64,000 nucleotides of DNA from Ambrosia x helenae (Eukaryota > Streptophyta > Magnoliopsida > Asterales > Asteraceae), in NCBI GenBank assembly GCA_030844895.1, contig CM061232.1:88291769-88355768 (forward strand), given 5' to 3'. The position numbers and the translations under genes were made by a program. This document shows, one piece after another, positions 1-10,840 of the stretch. The notes below the pieces were generated by a model. The model worked only from the letters and a program-made list of their open reading frames with translations. It did no database searches and was not told the DNA's origin. Each line of letters starts with the position of its first letter. Positions within the stretch are counted from its first letter, which is position 1.

Positions 1-1412
1 CTGGATAGCATAACGGTGGAAATGTGGATAGATCTATTGGGATTGACAGACCCCACCCGTCGTGTAACACCCCAACCGATGGCGGAATCATCGAGGTGCC
101 ACGTAGTGACGATTGTTCAAAAGCTCATGGTACTAAAATGTAAATATATGATTATTGAATATTGTTTTACAACATGTGAAATTAAATACAAGACAACAAA
201 AATAAAGATAATTGATTGATTTAAATCTAAGTCCAAAGTCCTATGTGAAGCGTCAAGCAGCTTATCCTGAAACATGCACGAAAATAATTTTGTCAACATA
301 TGATGTTGGTGAGTATTACTTAGCTTTGTACATATAGTATAAGTTTGAAAAGGTAGTACAATTCATGTGTCTAGCATCACCAAGGCATTATGTAAACACG
401 CAAGTAACCAAACAAGACAAAGATCAAATGTAAAGTTTGTACAATGAAGTTGATAATGAGCACCTCAACACGTGTCAAGTCTAAAAGAGCACCATAACAT
501 AAGTTATGTCTAAATGAGCACCGTAACATAAGTTACGTCTGTATGTAAAGAGCACCATAACATAAGTTATGTCTAGATGTATGATTTTGTATGTAAGCTA
601 CGTTCATGTTCAAACATAAGCACAAAGATAAACAAGACACGTATATGAATTGTAAATGAATAAAAATGTATGTGTAAATGAATATGAAAGTTTTGTATAC
701 TTGTGCATGAATCACCCCAAAAGTTGTAAAAGCGAAAAAGGGGATAAGTAATACTCACATTAGCAAGGTGGTAAGTCTTGTGGATTTGAATAAATGTAAT
801 CCAACGTCGCCAAGTATCACCCTATGTATAAGGTAACAAATAAGTCTAAGTCTATCTAGTCTATAAGTATTTTCTAGGGTTTCGAAGTGGGGATAAGTAT
901 TCGTTTGACTAATAAATTAAACGTTTAATAAATAAGAGAAATTTGATAAATAAATAAACAAAAGTCTTTTTGTAACTTTTAAATCAAAGATGGTCACAAT
1001 ATAAAGTTTTAAGTGTGAAAATAATTTTTATAAAATTATTTTCTTATAAATAGAATATTAAATCTATTTATTTCCAATTGTCAAAATATAACTTTAATAT
1101 TTAAAAATATTAAAATTAAGGAATTTTTAAATTAAAAATTGTATTTCTATTCCAAATGAATAGAAATAATTTATGTAAAATTTTGGTGCAAAAATATTGA
1201 AAAATGAATTTATTATGATTTATTTAAGATTAAAACTAACAAAAATTAATTTAAAATACAAAACGAACGGTTTTTCAGAAATAAAAACTATTTCTGAAAT
1301 GTTTAGAAATTATAAATTTTGTAGAAATTATAAAATAGTTTTAGTATTTTAAAACGATATTTAAAAGAATAAAGATAATATAATTATAAAGGATAACACA
1401 AAAAAAAAGTTT

Positions 1413-1505
1413 GTTTATGGTGGGACTAGAACCTGGGCCTTAGGCCGGTTCACGTTTTAAGCAACACTGTGTTACCAACTGATTTGTGTGATCAGTTGGT
1501 GATAA
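1413..1505 (-). other. tRNA-like (pol III box) segment inside LTR of element A
   Basis: Read on the minus strand this has an A-box-like stretch (AAGTGGTAACACAGTG in the sister LTR copy) followed by a B-box-like GGTTCGAGTCCC. The layout resembles a tRNA-derived SINE head. In this copy the B box is damaged (gggactagaacc); the copy at 7268-7362 has the full motif. No cloverleaf could be drawn with confidence, so this is not called as a tRNA gene. Confidence 0.45.
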
Positions 1506-2111
1506 TTTTTGTTTTGAAATAATTATAAACAATCATGAAAATAGTCTTCTTCCCTAATTCTAACCTATAAACCCTAACCCACTAATTGAATCAAGCATCA
1601 AACGATAACCTCCTAATTGATGGGGTTATTGTTCGGCTCATAAACAAGAACAGAAACAAACATCTAATTGGTACTCACAAGGTCAGATCGATACAGAAAA
1701 CTTTGAGTCAACACAAAAGTCAACGTCGAGCGATGTTGACGATTCAGGGAATGAATAAGGTCTGTGATGGTGGGGTTTTGATTATCGTCCCTTTCAGAGG
1801 TTGTGGGCGAGTTTAATTGAATTAAGAACGAGTATTTATAAGGATTTCGTTCGAGTTAATTTGGAAAGTTTAATAATGGCTCTTAATCAAAATCGGTCAA
1901 ATTAAACGTGTTAATCACGCGTGTTGTTGTTTTTAGAAAGAAAAGATGATGATGATGCGTAATACCCGGGATGGATTTGATTATTGGCGTGTTTCTGGAT
2001 CAGAAAATATAGCTTCCATGTGTTGTTCATGTGCAGCGTTCGAATTAAAAGAGAAGGAAGAAGCAGATCAGCGTTCTATATGGGGTTAAATATAATTAGG
2101 GTTGGGTTTAA

Positions 2112-2224
2112 TTCAGAATTGATGTGTAGCCCGGATGGTTGTAGTGTGTGTGTGTTGTGTTTGGATGGGCCGCTCCAAGGCTCGGGTTCGAGTCCTGGGA
2201 GGCATTTCTTTTTTTTTTTTTTTT
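2112..2224 (+). other. tRNA-like pol III unit with T-run terminator in LTR of element A
   Basis: TAGCCCGGATGG (about 2116-2127) resembles a pol III A box. GGTTCGAGTCC at 2185-2195 is a perfect B box, and a run of T follows from 2209. The same arrangement is at 7980-8080 in the other LTR. This looks like a SINE head or tRNA relic absorbed into the LTR. Confidence 0.45.
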
Positions 2225-2399
2225 GTACAACAGGAGGGAGCAAAGGACAAGGAAGGAGGAGGTTTGGGCCTGGTGTGTTGGGCTCGGCTTCTCGGGCTCA
2301 GTAGGCCCAGTTCCGAAAAATTTGAAGGAAAAAGGTTGGGTTGGGCTAACAGTTTGATTGGGTTAAGACAAAACCAAATAAATCAGGTTTTTTTATCTA

Positions 2400-2400
<1 letters not shown>

Positions 2401-2450
<50 letters not shown>
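2401..2450. repeat. (ATT)n microsatellite in LTR
   Basis: An uninterrupted ATT trinucleotide run. The sister LTR carries a longer version at about 8258-8319, showing slippage since insertion. Confidence 0.97.
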
Positions 2451-2451
<1 letters not shown>

Positions 2452-2538
2452 GATGGGGATAAAATGCGATGTACGAGATAGGGGATAAAAAGATATATAT
2501 ATATAATGATAATAATGATAAAAGTGACGGATGTCACA

Positions 2539-3831
2539 GCATCCCCTACTTTTAGAAACTTCGTCCCGAAGTTATTAGAAACATAGGGTTATGGATGTTT
2601 GGGTAGAAATTAAGATAGCCGTGGTTTGGGGATTTTGAGTTAAGGCTCGACGTGAATTTATAGGTAACAGGGTAAACTGTTTCGAATGATTTGGATAAGA
2701 GGTTTGATAGGTGTGAGTTAAGGATTGGATTAGGTTCGTCTCAAATAGTAAGGAGAATAAGAATCTAGTAAAACACAAAACTTCAAGTTTTAGGAATCAT
2801 AAAAATAAATGCATGAGTTGATTGACTATAGAAAGACTAAATGAACTACCAAGTAACTAGAGTTTGTTCCTGGTCCGACTTCTAGTCTCACTTTCAATGC
2901 ATCATTAGTGTTTATATATAGGGTGTACCGCAGCTAACCCACCACACCTTTGATACCTTGAAAACGTACTGGACGTCTACCAAAAAACTCTAATAGAATT
3001 TCACACCACCTTAATGTACCTGTAAATTCATGATTACGTTCCGGACCGGAATCATCAATTTACCTTACATTAGGGTTTTATGTCCTTCTATGATCCTAAT
3101 CTAACACACATTAAGGCAAATAAGTTCCACAAGAAGTTGACACAACAAACACGTTGGGTTACAACGAGACGTTATCAATGAAATGAGGCTATGTAATAAT
3201 GAGGTCAATTGCATTGGTTTGCAACGACTTACAAGCATAACGAAATTTAAGTATGGGCTACCACTCACCCGATGAGCCCTTTAAGTGAAATGTTTGTCTG
3301 AGTTGAGTGGATAACGTAGTAGTTGTCTTTCATAGATCAACATGCAAATTGATAATACACACATGCAAGCAAGTTTATAAGTACGACAACTATTAAGTAT
3401 AAGTGTTATTTTAGTGGCCTATAGAAATAGCTCATATTTGGCCAGCCATGTTTACGAGTATCATGAATAATTAAATGTTTAACGAATAGTCAATTTAAGG
3501 AAAGATCAAGTTTCATATATCAAACCATGATGTTTTTAGAAAAGCTCTGTAGGATCAAGTATCGAGTTTTTAGTAGTTTGGTTTTCATGGAAATCAAGTC
3601 CAAATGTTTCAATAAAATGTAAGGTAGAGTCTGAAACTTATATGATTTAAAATAAACGTAACCGAATATGATAAATTTCCAATCTGCGTTCGTACACAAT
3701 AGTATGCAAGGAATTTCTAGATGTTATATGCTTATGAGTATGACATAATTGGGTACAAAATGATAATAGGATCAAGAAAATGAAAACATGAGTATTGGAT
3801 TCTCGAGTTTTAGGAAGATTTCATCCATGAC
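2539..3831 (-). other. Non-coding 3' internal region of element A with hairpin and polypurine tract
   Basis: No supported reading frame. Next to the LTR, on the minus strand, is the purine-rich tract AAAAGTAGGGGATGC, taken as the PPT. Just upstream of it is a perfect hairpin, AACTTCG/CGAAGTT with a 3-base loop (2557-2573), the same design as in elements B and C. The rest is low-complexity AT-rich DNA where pol would lie in an autonomous relative. Confidence 0.7.
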
Positions 3832-5040
3832 TTAACCAGTGGGATTAACGTCACCCGGTCCGTTTGCTTCGTTGATATTGATATTGAAAGTTCGTCCATG
3901 TGCCACTAGGTTTACATTATTCAATTTAGGGCATCGAGGTCGCATGTGGTTAGGGTCTCCACAATGATAACATGCCCGACCGTTAGTAATCGGTAGTGGT
4001 TCCTGGGCAGCTGTTGGATGATTATCTTGTGTCATAACCATTACTCGACAAGTGGTGACGAAGTGTCCAAACCTTCCACATCTAGTGCATTGACGGCATG
4101 GAAGATTTGCAGGGTGATGATACTTGCAAGTGTTGCATTGAGGATGGATTCCCGTGTAGGCTTTCTTGATAGGGGGTTGAGTCACAGGATCCACAACAGT
4201 ATGGTTCTGATTATCGCCCATTCGTTTCTTAGAGTTCGAAGCAGTAGTGGTGGCCTTTGCTAAAACAGTCTTAGATTTTTCAACAACATGGGTGGTTTTC
4301 TCAGCAGATGTCTTGGTGCCCTTCCTAACCAAGTTTCCTTTCCTTGCGTGTTAAAGTGGCTGCAAGTTGGATGGCTTCTTCCACCGTAGTAGATTTGCCT
4401 CCGGTGACAACGTCTTGAATCAGGTCAGGTAATCCCTCGATATATTTCTCGATTGCTCGAGAGACCGGGGTGACCATGTGTGGAACCAGTATGCTAAGTT
4501 CATGATATCGGGTATTATACGCAAGATTCTCTCCACTGTCTTGTTTGAGCTCATGAAACTCATCCTCCAGCTTCCTGATTTCGTTCCTGGGGCAAAATTT
4601 TGCGATCATGAGTTCCTTAACCTCAGCCCAAGATAAAGATAAAGCAACATCAGCTCCTCGATTGCGCTTTTCGCCATTCCACCAGGTTAGCGCCCCCTTT
4701 TGAAGGACACTAGTAGCATAGCGAACGCGGAGTTCATCAGGACATTCACTGTTCACAAAGGTGCTCTCCATGCTTTCAAACCATTGGAGGAGGCCAGTAG
4801 CACCCTCCTCACCAGTGAATTTTGTGGGGTTGCAGGAGTTAAAGTGTTTGAAAGTGCACCGAAATTGAGTCGTACTCCCTGTGTTGGCACTTTACTATTC
4901 TGGGTTATCTCACTGACAAGGTTTGGGATCACTGCAGCAATCTGCTCAGCGACTAAGGATGCGAGGCGACGATCGAAACGTTGTCCATGAGCACGAACAG
5001 TGCGTTGGCTGGCATCACGGAGCATGCGGCGAGCAAACAT
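3832..5040 (-). pseudogene. gag: gag of element A (two frameshifts)
   Basis: Reads on the minus strand from an ATG at 5040. The N-terminal part is 4753-5040, the capsid-like part 4325-4771 (with the chromovirus signature LTWWN and CPRNEIRKLEDEF), and the nucleocapsid part 3832-4332. The last part has cysteine/histidine knuckles, one regular (CYHCGDPNHMRPRC) and one unusual cysteine-rich stretch (CNTCKYHH...CTRCGRFGHFVTTC). Gag forms the virus-like particle and binds the RNA. Two frame changes break it, near 4858 and near 4330, where the capsid frame ends a few codons inside the nucleocapsid frame. No protease or RT frame follows. Confidence 0.88.
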
Positions 5041-5730
5041 CTATGAGGTGGTTAATGAATAATAATGAGATTAGAAAGTGTAAGTGTATAACTGTACAGA
5101 TGATTATGAAAGTATGAACTTGTAAGCAATATATGAAAATCATGGAATAAATTATTGTATATGAAACGAGAGAGTATTATTGAAAAGCTTGCATAAAATA
5201 CTTGGAGTGCCCTTGTCTGGCTGTAAAGCCCAACAAGAACGTTGACTTTTCAAAGGAATTGAACCCAATGGTGATCAAAGAAGACATGCTTTAGCCTATA
5301 AGTGGATACTCACTCCAGGAATCCCCAGGTAAGCATAACAGGTCCGTTATTGGATTTATGCGCTATGCTTGCCTATGCCAGAAAACCCAGTGTACAGGCA
5401 TCCACCCTTCCAGATTGCACGTGTTCTATCACACTCATTAGAGCTCAACAACTTTGAAGGGGCAAAATAAGGGTAGGCATTATGCCTATGAGTGTCTTCA
5501 TGAAAGGTACTACTCCCGTTCCATGATGATGTAGACCTTCCACTCCTTGTAGGACACCATCTCTATGCACCAGGATGAAAGATGAGGAGAAAATGGAGAA
5601 GAAAGAAAAGATAGAGGAAGGAAAGTAGAGGGAAATGAGAGGTAGGGTAATTTAGGAAATATTATGCATGAAAGTTGGAGTTCGGTTATAGTCTAGGCCA
5701 TTTTATCTAATAACCTAGTTCCCTATAACC
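5041..5730 (-). other. Untranslated leader of element A
   Basis: About 690 bp between the PBS and the gag start on the minus strand. No reading frame or repeat is recognised. It would hold the packaging signal if the element is mobilised in trans. Confidence 0.5.
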
Positions 5731-5746
5731 ATGGCTCTGATACCAA
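5731..5746 (-). promoter_or_regulatory. Primer-binding site of element A (tRNA-iMet)
   Basis: On the minus strand the sequence two bases inside the right LTR is TTGGTATCAGAGCCAT, the complement of the 3' end of plant initiator methionine tRNA. It fixes the element's orientation and the LTR edge at 5749. Confidence 0.9.
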
Positions 5747-5748
5747 TC

Positions 5749-8256
5749 TGTAACACCCCAACCGATGGCGGAATCATCGAGGTGCCACGTAGTGACGATT
5801 GTTCAAAAGCTCATGGTACTAAAATGTAAATATATGATTATTGAATATTGTTTTACAACATGTGAAATTAAATACAAGACAACAAAAATAAAGATAATTG
5901 ATTGATTTAAATCTAAGTCCAAAGTCCTATGTGAAGCGTCAAGCAGCTTATCCTGAAACATGCACGAAAATAATTTTGTCAACATATGATGTTGGTGAGT
6001 ATTACTTAGCTTTGTACATATAGTATAAGTTTGAAAAGGTAGTACAATTCATGTGTCTAGCATCACCAAGGCACTATGTAAACACGCAAGTAACCAAACA
6101 AGACAAAGATCAAATGTAAAGTTTGTACAATGAAGTTGATAATGAGCACCTCAACACGTGTCAAGTCTAAAAGAGCACCATAACATAAGTTATGTCTAAA
6201 TGAGCACCGTAACATAAGTTACGTCTGTATGTAAAGAGCACCATAACATAAGTTATGTCTAGATGTATGATTTTGTATGTAAGCTACGTTCATGTTCAAA
6301 CATAAGCACAAAGATAAACAAGACACGTATATGAATTGTAAATGAATAAAAATGTATGTGTAAATGAATATGAAAGTTTTGTATACTTGTGCATGAATCA
6401 CCCCAAAAAGTGTAAAAGCGAAAAAGGGGATAAGTATTACTCACATTAGCAAGGTGGTAAGTCTTGTGGATTTGAATAAATGTAATCCAACGCCGCCAAG
6501 TATCACCCTATGTATAAGGTAACAAATAAGTCTAAGTCTATCTAGTCTATAAGTATTTTCTAGGGTTTCGAAGTGGGGATAAGTATTCGTTTGACTAATA
6601 AATTAAACGTTTAATAAATAAGAGAAATTTGATAAATAAATAAACAAAAGTCTTTTTGTAACTTTTAAATCAAAGATGGTCACAATATAAAGTTTTAAGT
6701 GTGAAAATAATTTTTATAAAATTATTTTCTTATAAATAGAATATTAAATCTATTTATTTCCAATTGTCAAAATATAACTTTAATATTTAAAAATATTTAA
6801 ATTAAGGAATTTTTAAATTAAAAATTGTATTTCTATTCCAAATGAATAGAAATAATTTATGTAAAATTTTGGTGCAAAAATATTGAAAAATGAATTTATT
6901 ATGATTTATTTAAGATTAAAACTAACAAAAATTAATTAAAAATACAAAACGAACGGTTTTTCAGAAATAAAAATTATTTCTAAAATGTTTATTGTTGTAC
7001 AAGTTTAGGATAGTTTTTGTGGAATTTTATAAAATCGTTTAGATATTTTTATTGAATTTTACAATTATAAATGAATAAATTTGTAATATTTATTATATAT
7101 ATTAAATAAATGATTTTTGAAAAACTAAAAATTGAACAGCAAAGTTTATCATTGGAATAACATAAAATAAATTTTGTAGAAATTATAAAATAGTTTTAGT
7201 ATTTTAAAACGATTTTTAAAAGAATAAAGATAATATAAGTATAAAGGATAACACAAAAAAAAAAGTTTGTTTATGGTGGGACTCGAACCTGGGCCATAGG
7301 CCGGTTCACGTTTTAAGCAACACTGTGTTACCACTTGATCTGTGTGATCAGTTGGTGATAATTTTTGTTTTGAAATAATTATAAACAATCATGAAAATAG
7401 TCTTCTTCCCCAATTCTAACCTATAAACCCTAACCCACTAATTGAATCAAGCATCAAACTATAACCTCCTAATTGATGGGGTTATTGTTCGGCTCATAAA
7501 CAAGAACAGAAACAAACATCTAATTGGTACTCACAAGGTCAGATCGATGCAGAAAACTTTGAGTCAACACAAAAGTCAACGTCGAGCAATGTTGACGATT
7601 CAGGGAATGAATAAGGTCTGTGATGGTGGGGTTTTGATTATCGTCCCTTTCAGAGGTTGTGGGCGAGTTTAATTGAATTAAGAACGAGTATTTATAAGGA
7701 TTTCGTTCGAGTTAATTTGGAAAGTTTAATAATGGCTCTTAATCAAAATCGATCAAATTAAACGCGTTAATCACGCGTGTTGTTGTTTTTAGAAAGAAAA
7801 GATGATGATGATGCGTAATACCTGGAATGGATTTGATTATTGGCGTGTTTCTGGATCAGAAAATATAGCTTCCATGTGTTGTTCATGTGCAGCGTTCGAA
7901 TTAAAAGAGAAGGAAGAAGCAGATCAGTGTTCTATATGGGGTTAAATATAATTAGGGTTGGGTTTAATTCAGAATTGATGTGTAGCCCGGATGGTTGTAG
8001 TGTGTGTGTGTTTGTGTTTGGATGGGCCGCTCCCAGGCTCGGGTTCGAGTCCTGGGAGGCATTTCTTTTTTTTTTTTTTTGTACAACAGGAGGGGAGCAA
8101 AGGACAAGGAAGGAGGAGGTTTGGGCCTGGTGTGTTGGGCTCGGCTTCTCGGGCTCAGTAGGCCCAGTTCCGAAAAATTTGAAGGAAAAAGGTTGGGTTG
8201 GGCTAACAGTTTGATTGGGTTACGACAAAACCAAATAAATCAGGTTTTTTTATCTA

Positions 8257-8320
<64 letters not shown>

Positions 8321-8421
8321 GATGGGGATAAAATGCGATGTACGAGATAGGGGGTAAAAAGATATATATATATATATATATATATATAATGATAATAATG
8401 ATAAAAGTGACGGATGTCACA
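5749..8421 (-). repeat. 5' LTR of element A
   Basis: A 2673-bp LTR and the longer of the two copies, keeping the segment around 6989-7165. It has the intact minus-strand B-box-like motif in 7268-7362, the plus-strand B box near 8045, an (ATT)n run (about 8258-8319) and an (AT)n run (about 8363-8387). Confidence 0.93.
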
Positions 8422-8940
8422 CGTCGGCTGGGAGTCGGGCGGGTGCATATTGTCTCGGTCATAAGCTTAATCGTTTCAGGCAAAATCATATATCGTTGTC
8501 TGTAATGGTTTCCGGTCGTAGCAGTATTATTCATGCGTCTAGCTAACGCTATCATTTCTAACATAGTGATAACATGATGGCTTTTACTACTTAAACATTT
8601 AATATAAAACATGTGAACTCACCGGCATTATTTGCTGACGTTTTTAGCATGTTTGTCTCAGGTCGTTGAGGTAGCAGCTTATCATAGGCGCACGGAGTCT
8701 CACGGCGTCTAGGATTCATATGCATTTTACTTAGCTTTTTCAGACTTACGTACTTTTGCATTTTGGGTTTGTAATAAAGTGTTACGCTTCCGCAGCGATG
8801 GATTTATGAAAACTTGATGGTTTGTTTATGTCATTTTTACGTATCATATAGTGTCGTTTATTGTGACCGTAGACTTAGATCTTGGTTTGTCACGCGCCTC
8901 GCGGTAAAAATCCGCAGGGGGAATTTGAGGGTGTGACAGA

Positions 8941-8957
8941 TTGATATCAGAGCCAAT
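8941..8957 (+). promoter_or_regulatory. Primer-binding site of element B
   Basis: TTGATATCAGAGCCAAT lies two bases after the 5' LTR. It resembles the initiator-Met tRNA complement with one mismatch in the usual TGGTATCAGAGC core (A for G). Confidence 0.85.
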
Positions 8958-9591
8958 GGTTATAGTGAACTAGGACTGCATGTTGAGTCAAGTCTATAGC
9001 CGAGTCGCACACACTAGACGGTCACATTCATATAAGTCATGTCATATGGGGATTTGCCGGGGTGTTAGTAATACATTCGTTATTATCATTTATGCTTACA
9101 TCATCTATCTATTACTCTTATTTCTTATCCTGTTCTTCGTCTTCGTGCTGATGACGAGGAGGCTTACTATCCTTGAACGGCAGTGGCGTACATTGGAGTG
9201 GCTTCGGCATCCTGCGAAGATTTGTCCAAGATTCGGACATCTCCCCTTTCTATACTCCAATGGACACACTTGCTAGCACACATTATCGCACACTTGTACT
9301 TGCTGTTTTATATCTTGGGTGTTTTATCACGTAGAAGTTCTTATCTATTCTTGAACGTGGGTGCCTTGTGGTTTGAATGTCAGGCTAGGAGCACACCTCG
9401 GGGACCATGTAGAGAGACTTATCATTTCGGGTGCACACGAAATAATAAGTTGAGATGCATGGAAATCCTGATGGACTCTGTGTTTGATCTGATGATCATG
9501 ATGGAACCCAGTTCTCTGGTTGACCTTGTTACTTATGATTTCTTGTTATTTGTTCTGGAATCTGATGTCTTGTCTTTGACCTTGACAGAAG
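8958..9591 (+). other. 5' leader of element B
   Basis: No supported gene. Short frames in this stretch have no family features and lie in the untranslated leader between the PBS and gag. Confidence 0.6.
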
Positions 9592-10840
9592 ATGGCACGA
9601 CGTCGTGGTGGTCGCGTTGGTGGCCGGAATGGCGGTGGACGTAATGGGGGTCGTGGTAACATCAGCATGACCCAGGCGGAGCTGAATAATCTGATCCAGG
9701 AGCACGTGGCAGCTGATATTGCTGCGCAGCAGGCCGCCCAGCAGGGCCATGGTGGTAATTTAATTACCCCTACCCTCATTCCTTATCTTTTGTCGTGTGA
9801 TGTTCGTTTTCTGACCCGTGTTGCTTGTTGTAACAGGGGATGCCCTTCATCCTCCACCACCTCCACCTCCTCCAGTCCACTGTACTTACAAGATGTTCCA
9901 GGACTGCAAGCCCCATAACTTCAGTGGGACTGAGGGAGCTGTGGGACTGCTTCGTTGGTTGGAGAAGGTCGAGTCTGCTTTCTCCATGTGTAACTGCCCG
10001 GAGGAGTTTCGTGTGAAGTATGCTTCGGGGACATTTGAGGGACGTGCCTTGACTTGGTGGAATTCGACTATGCAGACCATTGGTTTACTGGAGGCCCATG
10101 CGTTGCCATGGACCGAGTTTGTGTTTTGCTTGAAGATGGAGTATTGTCCCAGGGATGAGATTAAGAGTTTGGAGCACGAGCTGTGGAATCATCAGATGGT
10201 GGGATCTGAGATAGAGGAGTACACCACTCGCTACCATGAGTTGGCACTTTTGTGCCCGGATTCTGTGACGCCTCAATTTAAGGCTATTGAGTTCTACATT
10301 AGTGGGTTGGTGCCTGAGGTTCGCGGGTTGGTGACCGCGAATGATGCTACTACACTTCGGGATACCATTCGGCTGGCTCATAGGTTGACTAAACAGAAGG
10401 TTCAGGAGGGTGTTTTGCCTCCTAAGGGTACTGTGGTGAAGACCTCTGATGGCAACAAGAGGAAATGGGAGAGCGCGGGTAAGGGTACAGTTCAGCCTCA
10501 GCAGCAGCAGCAGAGGAAGTTTGAGACTACGGGTTCGTCTTCGGGACAGAGGCAGGGTGGATATACTGGTAGGCTGCCTAAGTGTGATCGTTGTGGGTAT
10601 CATCATGTGGGGAATTGTAGTTATTGTACCCGTTGTAAGAAGAACGGGCATCAGGCCCATATATGCAGGGTGAATCTTCAGACTCAGCAACAGGTGGTTG
10701 CCCCTACTACTACTACCACTGCTGTACCTAGGGGTAATCAGGGATGCTTCAACTGAGGGGAGACAGGGCACTTTAAGAAGGACTACCCCAAACTGAAGCA
10801 GGGGAATGCTGGGAGGAATGACAGGGGTAACGGGGGTGGC
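9592..10840 (+). pseudogene. gag: gag of element B, with candidate intron and broken zinc knuckle
   Basis: Exon-like part 1 (9592-9754) starts MARRRGGRVGG and holds the helical TQAELNNLIQEH stretch. Part 2 from 9837 holds the capsid signature (ALTWWN, CPRDEI...LEHEL, YTTRYHELA), a glutamine-rich linker and a cysteine/histidine stretch (CDRCGYHH...CTRCKKNGHQAHIC). Removing the GT-AG segment 9755-9836 puts both parts in one frame. The final zinc knuckle is destroyed: its second Cys codon is TGA (10754-10756), and the last Cys of the knuckle is Tyr. The frame then continues into protease, as expected for a gag-pol fusion. The product would coat and package the element RNA. Confidence 0.88.
9755..9836 (+). 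other. Candidate 82-nt spliceosomal intron in gag
   Basis: Starts GTAATT and ends TTGTTGTAACAG, with a branch-point-like CTGAC about 25 nt before the acceptor and a U-rich tail. Its length is 3n+1, and its removal converts two different frames into one continuous gag. An ordinary frameshift is possible, but the donor, branch, acceptor and exact frame restoration together favour an intron. Confidence 0.65.

Larger units (their letters stand above)
63..2538 (-). repeat. 3' LTR of element A
   Basis: A 2476-bp LTR, near-identical to 5749-8421 except for a gap of about 170 bp near 1303 (present in the right LTR around 6989-7165) and shorter ATT and AT runs. It begins TG and ends CA. It contains two tRNA-like segments, a T-run (2209-2224) and an (ATT)n run. 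ORFs predicted inside it are not supported as genes. Confidence 0.93.
63..8421 (-). mobile_element. Element A: gag-only, non-autonomous Ty3 LTR element (TR-GAG-like)
   Basis: Two long direct repeats, 63-2538 and 5749-8421, start TGTAACACCC and end GATGTCACA, with 5-bp target duplications CGTCG outside. The minus orientation follows from the PBS next to the right LTR, the purine tract next to the left LTR and the gag reading frames. The internal region is only about 3.2 kb and encodes gag but no protease, RT or integrase. Length and content match the class named terminal-repeat retrotransposons with GAG; the missing enzymes would have to come from a related Tekay element. The alternative is an autonomous element that lost pol by deletion. 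Confidence 0.9.
1..8938 (+). repeat. 5' LTR of element B (3' part), interrupted by element A
   Basis: Bases 1-62 and 8422-8938 together align with 17941-18381 of the 3' LTR. The LTR ends with GTGTGACA at 8938, directly followed by the PBS. The intervening 63-8421 is element A, flanked by the 5-bp duplication CGTCG (58-62 and 8422-8426). This copy keeps about 145 bp around 8637-8780 that the 3' LTR has lost. Confidence 0.92.

Noticed and set aside
1984..2452. Frames of about 100 codons in the LTRs of element A (also 7840-8321)
   Set aside because: They run through T-runs and (ATT)n repeats and end in poly-Leu; not genes.
8980..9644. Two frames of 98 and 153 codons before gag of element B
   Set aside because: They lie in the leader and overlap gag out of frame, with no homology signs.
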